In this document: positions 46,104 to 53,900 of the stretch, piece by piece
Numbering within the stretch: position 1 is the first letter of the stretch
Layout: each line of letters opens with the position of its first letter
Source of the DNA: Candidatus Sulfopaludibacter sp. SbA3
Lineage (GTDB): Bacteria; Acidobacteriota; Terriglobia; Bryobacterales; Bryobacteraceae
Length of the DNA stretch: 64,000 bases
NCBI GenBank assembly: GCA_945890485.1
Contig: CAMDCN010000004.1
Span: forward strand, 289,813-353,812
Reading direction: 5' to 3'
The notes under the pieces: generated by a model
What the model was told of the DNA's origin: nothing
Seen by the model: only the letters and a program-made list of their open reading frames with translations
Database searches by the model: none
Made by a program: the position numbers and the translations under genes

Positions 46104-47396
46104 TCAATCCGCGGAGGATGCGGCTCGTGTTGGCGGAACGTGGAGCGTCCGGGTGCTATCGATGGCCAAGGAGCAGACTGCAAGCATCAGGAACGCGGCG
46201 GCGCAGATCCAGAAGATCTCACTCCAATCTTTCTGATGCCAGGTGGTAGCGATGATCATGGGGATCAGTTTGGCGACCATGGAGGCCCCGAAATTGCCCC
46301 ACATATTCGACCAGGCAATGGTGGAGGCGACGTTCGATCCGCCGATATCCTGACCGATGGCCCAAACGGCCGGCATGACGCTATCGGCGGAGAAGGCGAC
46401 CACGGCGCAGGCAACCGTGATGGCGAAAGGGCTCGGCAAAAGCGGGCAGGCGATGTAGGCGAGGGCGGCCAACGTGCAGCCGGTCAGGAACGGGAGCCGG
46501 CGACCCCATTTCTGACCAAATCTGACGGTGAGTTGATCGCACCACCAGCCACCGAATAACATCCCGGCCATCCCGGCGGTCAGAGCGATCGAGACATTGC
46601 GGCTGGCGGTGACTTGGTCAAGGCCGCGCACCTCCATCAGGTAAGTCGGTAGCCACGTGATGAGAAAGGCCCAGCCGAAGTTGAGGCCGAGCATGCCGAG
46701 GTTCAACATCCAAAGGCCGGGGTGGAGAATCAACTGGCGGATAGGAAAACCAGGAGGGGGTGGAGGTGGGGGCGGACCTATCAGCTCCCGTTCCGCATCG
46801 TTCACCCACGGGTGCTCTGCGGGCCGGTCCCGGAAGATAACGTGGGTAAGCGCCGCGAGGCCGAGGCCGCCGATGCCATAAACAAGCAGTACGGTGCGCC
46901 AGGAACCGAAGCTGGAGATAGCCAGCGCCGTGAGCCAGAGCGCGAGAGCATTGCCCACACGGCCGCCAAAGGAGACCACCGAATTGGCGCGGGCGCGGTG
47001 CGTTAAGGGGAACCAACGGGAGATGACCAAGGCGCTGGCGGGGTAGGCGCCGGCTTCCGCGAGGCCACAGGCAGCGCGGATGGCGAGCATCGCGAATAAC
47101 GTAGAGGTGAGGCCAGTGAATGCGGTGGCGAGGCTCCAGAGGAAGATGTAGGTGAACAACATCCTCCGGGGGCCGAACCGATCGGCCAGATACCCGGCGG
47201 GTAACTGGCCAATCGCATACGCGAAGAAGAAGGTGGCGAGGATGTCGCCGGTGGATTCGCGGGTGAGGTTCAGTTCGGTCTGGAACGCGGGGGTTTGCAC
47301 GATCGCACTCATGCAAATGCGGTCGAGATAGAGGAGGAACGCGTTGGCGGTGGCGACGGCGAGCAGGCCGTAGCGGATGCGGGTGGGTTCGCTCAC
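46104..47396 (-). CDS. MFS transporter, anion:cation symporter (ACS) type
   Basis: The 430-aa permease has twelve predicted helices. The phrase LLYLDRICMSAIVQTP in helix 1, the loop LPAGYLADRFGPRRML and GLAEAGAYPASALVISRWF are typical of the ACS family (glucarate, hexuronate and similar organic anions). A proline-rich loop (GPPPPPPPPG) sits between the two halves. Its start overlaps the dipeptidase stop by 4 bp. The context suggests import of amino-sugar acids or peptides, but the substrate is unproven. Confidence 0.88.
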   Translation of the reverse strand: MSEPTRIRYGLLAVATANAFLLYLDRICMSAIVQTPAFQTELNLTRESTGDILATFFFAYAIGQLPAGYLADRFGPRRMLFTYIFLWSLATAFTGLTSTLFAMLAIRAACGLAEAGAYPASALVISRWFPLTHRARANSVVSFGGRVGNALALWLTALAISSFGSWRTVLLVYGIGGLGLAALTHVIFRDRPAEHPWVNDAERELIGPPPPPPPPGFPIRQLILHPGLWMLNLGMLGLNFGWAFLITWLPTYLMEVRGLDQVTASRNVSIALTAGMAGMLFGGWWCDQLTVRFGQKWGRRLPFLTGCTLAALAYIACPLLPSPFAITVACAVVAFSADSVMPAVWAIGQDIGGSNVASTIAWSNMWGNFGASMVAKLIPMIIATTWHQKDWSEIFWICAAAFLMLAVCSLAIDSTRTLHVPPTRAASSAD

Positions 47397-48475
47397 TGGA
47401 GGTGGTCTTTCAGGAAGCGAAGGAAGTTGCCGGCGAAGATGTTGTCGATGTCGGCGGGGGTGTAGCCACGGGCGGCCAGCGGCGCGACCAAAGAACGGAG
47501 ATCGGCGATGGAGTTGAGATCCATAGGCACTTGCTCGGTGCCGTAGCCGCCATCGAGATCGGTGCCAATGCCGACGTGATTGGCGTTACCGGCGATTTGG
47601 CAGATGTGGTCGATGTGCTCGCAGATCTTCTCCATTTTGAGTTGGAAGTCGGCGGGTTTGGACTTGTGATGGATCCAGTTGTGGACCATCATGATGGCGT
47701 CGAAGGCCATGCCGATGACGGCGCCGCGATCAACCAGGGCGCGGATCATATCGTCGGAGAGTTGTCGGTTCCAGTCGGCGAGAGCGCGGCAGTTGTGATG
47801 AGAGGCCCAGACCGGTCCGCGATACCGGGCGAGGGCGTCCCAGAAGGATTCGTCGCACAGATGGGTGACGTCGAGGATGATGTGCAGATCTTCCATCTGC
47901 CTGAGGAGTTCCTGGCCGCGAGGAGTGAGGGGACCTGCGTCATCGGTGCCGTGGCCGTAAACGCCGGGGCCGTAATGGACCGGTCCCATCGCGATGAGGC
48001 CCTGTTCGCGGGCTTTTTCGAGGTGTTTGGGCGAGAGAATGGAGTCGGCGCCTTCGAGGCTGAGCAGGTAACCGATGGGGAGCTTGCTCGTATCGGTGGC
48101 TTCGCGCCACAGATTGACGTGGGCGCTGACCTCCTGCCAGGTGCGGAGCTGGACAAGTTCCCCGGCGTCCTCCATCGTGCGATACCAGGCGAGTTGGCCC
48201 TGGGTTTGAGCCCAGGCTTGTTCGGGACTCTGCCAGCCGGGAAGTTTGCTGAAGCGGGCCGAGTACCGGGCGATCTGAGTAGCGACGCAGACGCCGATGC
48301 GGCCGCGGCGCATTTCGGGCAGGCATACCGTATTGTTTCCGCGGTCCGGAAGATCCTTCATACCGATTTCGCGGCGGCGGATTTCGACCTGCGGCAGGCG
48401 GATATCGCGGTTCCACTCCATGGCGTTCATGGAGAGATCGAGGTGGGCATCGAAGATCAGCGAGGGTAGAGACAT
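47393..48475 (-). CDS. Membrane-dipeptidase-family (M19) metallopeptidase
   Basis: The 360-aa protein matches renal-dipeptidase enzymes: metal ligands in FDAHLDLSM (HxD), SLEGADSI (the bridging Glu), DVTHLCDESFWDAL and ASHHNCRAL (His), and GIGTDLDGG near the end. No signal peptide is present, so it is cytoplasmic. M19 enzymes hydrolyse dipeptides, often with a C-terminal D-residue. It is coupled to the MFS gene by a 4-bp overlap. It diverges from the NagA-like gene, so a shared regulatory region is expected. Confidence 0.9.
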   Translation of the reverse strand: MSLPSLIFDAHLDLSMNAMEWNRDIRLPQVEIRRREIGMKDLPDRGNNTVCLPEMRRGRIGVCVATQIARYSARFSKLPGWQSPEQAWAQTQGQLAWYRTMEDAGELVQLRTWQEVSAHVNLWREATDTSKLPIGYLLSLEGADSILSPKHLEKAREQGLIAMGPVHYGPGVYGHGTDDAGPLTPRGQELLRQMEDLHIILDVTHLCDESFWDALARYRGPVWASHHNCRALADWNRQLSDDMIRALVDRGAVIGMAFDAIMMVHNWIHHKSKPADFQLKMEKICEHIDHICQIAGNANHVGIGTDLDGGYGTEQVPMDLNSIADLRSLVAPLAARGYTPADIDNIFAGNFLRFLKDHLQ

Positions 48476-48571
48476 GGCGAATTAATGAGGATACATGATT
48501 GCGACGACGGTGCGATCAGGCGGGAGGAGTTGTATCGTGGAATTAGGGATTTTCACGGGAGTTTTGCTAAT

Positions 48572-49600
48572 TTGACTGAGACCGTTTACCCCCTGTCGCT
48601 GCAGGCGAACGGGGGCCCGCTGTTTACTGATGGAGTCTGGTCCGGCTATGTGGCGTTCGACACGCCGGGCCTGACGCTGGCCGAACTGGAAGCCGTCGCC
48701 CGCTACTATTACTCGCTTGGCTACGGCTACTTCTGCCCGACCATGGTCACGTCCAGCGCGGAGGCGTATCGAGCCAATCTTCCGATTTTCCGTGCGGCGC
48801 GCGACTTCGATTGGGGACAAGGGATTCTGCCGCCCCATCTCGAAGGCCCGTTTTTCTCCCCGGATTGCATGGGTGCTCACAACCCGAGCCTCCGCCAGGA
48901 ACCGTCCATCGCCTTCGCCCAAAAGCTACTCGATTGGTCCGGCGGCTTCCTGGGCTTTCTGACGATGGCGCCAGAGCGCCCGGGCGGACTCGATACCATT
49001 CGATTCCTCGCGGCCAACGGTGTCGGCGTCAGCCTGGGCCATATGAACCCCGGCGTTGAGGAGATCCAGGCTGCATTGGAGGCGGGAGCCACCGCATTCA
49101 CCCACGTTCTCAACGCAGCCACGCGCGACAAGCTTTCGGCAAAGGACCTCCGCATGATCGCCCAGTTTACGGATCGCCGGGCTTGGTCGATGATCATCCC
49201 GGACGCGGTGCACGTACCTGCTTATGCGGTCCAGTTGATGGCCCAAAGCAAAGGCCCCGACAAAGTGATTTTCGTTTCCGACGAAAGCCCCCTGATCGGC
49301 GCGCCGGCCGGAACCAAAGCGAGCCTGTGGGGACAGAGCTTCGAGATCCGGAACGACGAGGCCGGCCATCTCCGCTCGTTTGAACTCAGCGGCTCGTGCA
49401 CTTCGCTGATCGAATGTATGAACATCGCGATCGAATGGGGTGTGCCGCGCCAAGTCGTTGAGGCCGCCGTAACCACGAATGCCGCCGCTTTCCTGGCTCC
49501 CTCGCTGAACCGCTGCCACATTTCGCTGAACCAACCGCCGACCCACACGCAGGGCGTCTGCTTCGATGGCGCCAAGTACGTCCCGGGAGGCCGACACTAA
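48572..49600 (+). CDS. N-acetylglucosamine-6-phosphate deacetylase-like amidohydrolase
   Basis: The protein has the NagA layout: a SLQANGGP segment (the QxN turn), PPHLEGPFFS (metal-bridging Glu), GVSLGHMNPG and TAFTHVLNAAT (His ligands), IIPDAVHVPA and FVSDESPLIGAPA (catalytic Asp). It would deacetylate an N-acetylamino sugar phosphate in the cytoplasm. The sequence is divergent from E. coli NagA. The open frame starts at an ATG at 48485, only 9 bp from the divergent dipeptidase start. I prefer a TTG at 48572 with GGGAG ten bases upstream; it puts the start right before the first strand and leaves 96 bp for promoters. The ROK-like gene follows without a gap. Confidence 0.75.
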   Translation: MTETVYPLSLQANGGPLFTDGVWSGYVAFDTPGLTLAELEAVARYYYSLGYGYFCPTMVTSSAEAYRANLPIFRAARDFDWGQGILPPHLEGPFFSPDCMGAHNPSLRQEPSIAFAQKLLDWSGGFLGFLTMAPERPGGLDTIRFLAANGVGVSLGHMNPGVEEIQAALEAGATAFTHVLNAATRDKLSAKDLRMIAQFTDRRAWSMIIPDAVHVPAYAVQLMAQSKGPDKVIFVSDESPLIGAPAGTKASLWGQSFEIRNDEAGHLRSFELSGSCTSLIECMNIAIEWGVPRQVVEAAVTTNAAAFLAPSLNRCHISLNQPPTHTQGVCFDGAKYVPGGRH

Positions 49601-50980
49601 ATGGAACTGATTCCCCCTACAATTACACCCAGTCTCGATCCAGACTTCCGTCCTTCCGCTCTCGCCTGGCGCGCGTTCGCCCGGTCCATCGAGGGGAAGG
49701 AGCAACCCATCCGCATCGCCATTGAACAAGGCGACGGATCCACCTATGTTTTCGAACGGAACATTTCGCGCGCCGACTTGGCGGTGAACCTGCGCTTCCT
49801 CGAGCGGGAAGTGAAGTTCCTGCTCTGGGCGGTTGGCGGCTTCCGCATTCATCTCGATGCCCCGGAAGGCCTGGTGGCACTGCTCCGCGACTACATCTAC
49901 CGGTACGACGCCAATCGCCTGTTTGATCGGGAGGTGATGGGACCGACCATTTATGGGCGCCCGTGCGAGATCGTATACGCACCGGGATCCGAATTCCCTT
50001 CCGCCTCGCACGTGACGTTGCCCTTGGGCCGCCACGCGGGAGGCTGCCGCGTCGCCATCGACAAAGGCGCCTCCGACATCAAGGCCTATGCCGAACACGA
50101 CGGCGTGACGACCTTTGCCGGTGAGTTCAAATGGGACCCGAAGCCGCAAACCGATCCGGCTTACCACAACGAGCACATCCGAAACGCTATCGCCGCGGCC
50201 GCCGCAACCCTCCCGCGTGTGGATGCCATTGGTGTCAGTTCAGCCGGGGTTTACATCGCCAACGAACCCCGAATCGCTTCGCTGTTTCGGGGCCTGTCGC
50301 GCGAGGATTTTGAACGCGAGATTGTACCGATGTATCACCGCATCCAGGAAGAGTACGGGGGCATCCCGCTTGTGGTGGCCAATGATGGCGCGGTGTCGGC
50401 GCTGGCCGGTTCGATGTCGCTTAACCGCAATCGAGTGCTTGGCGTGGCTTTTGGCAGCAGCTTGGCGGCGGGCTATGTGGATGGCGCGGGGAACATCACA
50501 ACCTGGCTGGATGAACTGGCATTTGTCCCCATCGACATGAACCCGCTGGCGCCTGCCGATGAGTGGTCAAATGATCGGGGTTGCGGGGTGCAGTATCTGT
50601 CGCAGCAGGCTGTGAATCGGCTGCTAGCGCCTGCAGGGATTGTTTTCCCGGCGGAGATGGGCGTTCCCGAGCGGCTTGAGCACGTGCAGGCGTTGCACAA
50701 ACAAGGCGACCCGCGGACGGCAAACATCTACCAGACAATCGGCGTCTACTTCGGCTACGCGCTGGCCCACTACGCGAACTACTATGACATCGGCACGGTA
50801 TTGGTAATGGGACGGGTGACCACGGGCCAGGGTGGGGATATTATTCTGCAGGTTGCCAACGAAGTGCTGGCCAAGGACTTTCCGCACTTGAGCATTGATA
50901 TCCGTCTGCCAGACGAGGCCAGCCGCCGCGTGGGCCAGGCGGCCGCCGCGGCGTCGTTGCCCCCAGTCAAGCCGGCCTGA
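49601..50980 (+). CDS. ROK/BadF-like sugar kinase-fold protein
   Basis: The 459-aa protein has the actin-like ATPase fold: CRVAIDKGASDIKAYAEHDG (phosphate-1 loop, DxGxxxxK-like), VDAIGVSSAGVY (connect/adenosine type), PLVVANDGAVSALAGS and VLGVAFGSSLAAGYVDGAG (phosphate-2, the GTG position is GSS), and a late VLVMGRV segment. An extra N-terminal domain of about 145 residues is not seen in ROK kinases. Its ATG directly follows the NagA-like stop (TAAATG). Together they suggest phosphorylation then deacetylation of an amino sugar. Kinase activity is inferred. Confidence 0.7.
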   Translation: MELIPPTITPSLDPDFRPSALAWRAFARSIEGKEQPIRIAIEQGDGSTYVFERNISRADLAVNLRFLEREVKFLLWAVGGFRIHLDAPEGLVALLRDYIYRYDANRLFDREVMGPTIYGRPCEIVYAPGSEFPSASHVTLPLGRHAGGCRVAIDKGASDIKAYAEHDGVTTFAGEFKWDPKPQTDPAYHNEHIRNAIAAAAATLPRVDAIGVSSAGVYIANEPRIASLFRGLSREDFEREIVPMYHRIQEEYGGIPLVVANDGAVSALAGSMSLNRNRVLGVAFGSSLAAGYVDGAGNITTWLDELAFVPIDMNPLAPADEWSNDRGCGVQYLSQQAVNRLLAPAGIVFPAEMGVPERLEHVQALHKQGDPRTANIYQTIGVYFGYALAHYANYYDIGTVLVMGRVTTGQGGDIILQVANEVLAKDFPHLSIDIRLPDEASRRVGQAAAAASLPPVKPA

Positions 50981-50988
50981 TCCGCAGC

Positions 50989-53900
50989 CTATTGCAGGAG
51001 CGGGATCTCCAGGTGGCGGGCAAAGGCATCTGCCTCCGCCACCTGCTCGACAACGGCAAGAGCTTCCCGGTAGGCCGCAATCACCTTGTCGAGAGTGGCC
51101 TCATCATGCGCTAGGGACGGGAGCATATAACCCACGAAAGTTAGGACCCCGCGCTGCAGCAGTTCCTGTTGCAGCATGGTCCGCCGCAGACGCCGAACCA
51201 AGGGATCCGGCTCCGCGTACCTGTAGATCATCCGGATCGGCAAGCCGATCATCGCACCCCGCGCGCCGACCTCCCGGCCAGCCGCGTCAATCCCCTCGAA
51301 TAGCCGCCTCCCAATCCGATCTACCGCCGCCGGCACGTCGTCGCGCTCATAAATTGTCAGCGCTGCCTTGGCCGCCGCTAGCGAGTACATCTCACCCCGG
51401 AATGTCGGATAGTAGGCGGCGTTCGACAACGCACCGGCCATGATCGCTTTCTTTCCCGTCAATGCCGAAAGCGCCATTCCCCCACTTAACGCTTTGCCCC
51501 AGCAGGTCAAATCCGGCGCCACGCCCGTGGCCTGCTGCACGCTGCCTTTCGGGTACCGGAATCCTGTGATGATCTCGTCGAAAATCAGGACGATACCCAG
51601 CCGGTCACAGAGCCGGCGCGTCGCGGCCAGGAACTCCGGGTCGGCGTCCAATATTGGTCCATCCACGCTGACAGCCTGCGCCCCCGGCTCAATCATGACC
51701 GCCGCGACCTCTCCGGCATGGTCCGCCAGCAGTTGTTCTAAACTTCGCGTGTCGTTGGGCGGAAACCGAAACAGTTCTGGATAGGAGCCAGGGGCCGCTA
51801 AGCCCGGATGGGTATGCTGCACGTACCAGTCGTGCCAGCCATGGTATCCGCTGTAGAGAATCTTCCGCCGCCCCGTGTGGAGACGTGCGAGGCGCACGGC
51901 GACCGTGCAGGCGTCGGAGCCGTGCTTGCCGAATACGACCATCTCCGCTCCCGGAGTCCGCCGCCGCAGCATCTGTGACACTTCGATTTCCAACACATGC
52001 GGCAGCGTCAGCAACGCACTCGACGCCAATTGCGCGGCTACCGCCGCTTGAACCTCCGCGTGCGCGTAGCCCAGCAGCGCCGAGCCCCCTGTCATCGCCA
52101 GATCGATCCATTCATTCCCTTCGAGGTCGGTCAACCGGCACCCCGTCGCCTTGGCCATCACGCTCGGGTAGGGCCGCCCGCTACGGCTTTTCAGGATGCA
52201 CTCGCCCGGTAGCCAGAAGGCCCAATTGGAGTCCATCGAGATGGCCATCGCCTCAGCTGACGGCCCCACCGGGGGAGGGCCAACCTGCAGTTCCCAATCC
52301 AAACTCTCTGCACCGGGCCCAGTAAACCAGGCCACATGCTGCTCCAACAACGTGAAGCGAAGCGTGTATATCCCCACCGCGGCCGGGGCCTCCAGCCGGA
52401 ACGTGAAGAGCGCCTCCTCGTCGGGCAGGGTGTCCGCCGGCAGCTCAATCTGCCGGGTCAAGGCCCCATTGATCAACAACGCCAACTGCGTCGACCGCCC
52501 CTCGCTCTCCGTCCGCCTCCAAATCCGAGCACCCGTATTCCGGCAACGAAGGTAGACCTGATAAGCAGCCCCGGCGGGCCAGTTCACGGGAAGGTTGTGA
52601 TCCAGCCATTGGACTCCATATTCGGGCCGCCGGTCGGCCTCCGTGACGGGCACGGTGACATGGAGAGGCCGGGCTCCGTGCTGTTCAAACCACGCCGTGT
52701 TCTGCTCGACGAAGGTGAACCGGAGACTACGGATGCCCCGTACCGGCTCGGGTGGAAATCCGAGCCAGAAGTCGAATTCCACTTGCTCGCCGCTCTCCAC
52801 ATCATGGGGCAGGTCGACAGTCCGCAACAGCTTCGCGTTCTGGTACACCAACAGGTTCACGGAGTAGCCCGCCGGGTGGTTGGCTGGCCAGCGTCTCGTG
52901 CCCTGATTCTTAACGTGGAGACGGACCCGGTGCGCCTCTCCCGCAGGCATCGTAGCCGGCAGATCGCTGGCGAGCCAAGTGACGCCATAAGGCCCGGCCG
53001 CGGCCATCGATTCGTTCGGTTTCCGCTTTTCCGGTGCATTCTCCCGGCTCGTTGTGGGACCTTCGATTACCATCACTTCCCCCGAGTAGATTTCGACACC
53101 GGCGTCCCGGCGGAACTCCTCCTGCTGAGCGACCAACGTCAGCCGTACGGTCAGCCGGCTGGCTTCAGCCGGCGGCGTTACGTCGAACACAAACCGATAG
53201 CGGCAGTAGGGCTGAACGTCCCGTGGAAGGCTCAGGCTCTGGACCGGCTGGCCCTCGACGTCCACGAGCAGTCGAACCTCCGCGGGATGCTCTCCTTCGG
53301 GCGGATACCAACCGCGGCTACCGGTGTTTTCGACATGGACATACAAACATAACGGCCGCGCCGCCTCCCACTGTGCCGGGATGTGCCAGTTCAACAAGCG
53401 GGCGCCGAACTCCGGATTGCCATATAGCAATGTCTGGCGCTCTTTCACCGCCGGAATCATCCCTTGATCGGCCATTTCCCGCATCTGCTGGTGCGCCCCC
53501 TGCAGCAGCGCGGGCACCCGTAGTCCGACGGGACAGCCACAGGTTACGCTGGAACAGGTCGTACAGGCCAGCTCCAGATACGGGTAGACCTCGAAATACT
53601 CACAGTCCTTGTGCAATTCGTAGATCGCCGAGGGGTGCTGATTGACAAGCGCCGACCGCAGCATTTGCGAGAGAGGCAACTCCTGGCTGCAGGTCTCGTC
53701 ACACTTGCCGCATCGGCTGCAGACGGTGGCTTGCACCTCGCTCAGGAGTCCCGTCAGCGCTTCGCGCGCCCCCGCCGAAACCGGCGCCCGCTTCGCACCC
53801 GCCGCCGCGTTCTGGAGTGCCTCGTTCACGGAGGCGGTACCCGGCACCACGCTCGTGATTCTCGGGTCTTCGAGCAGTTGGCGCAGAATTGACTCCGCCG

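Noticed and set aside
48926..50176. 416-codon minus-strand frame
   Set aside because: It runs antisense across the NagA-like and ROK-like genes without any recognised motif.
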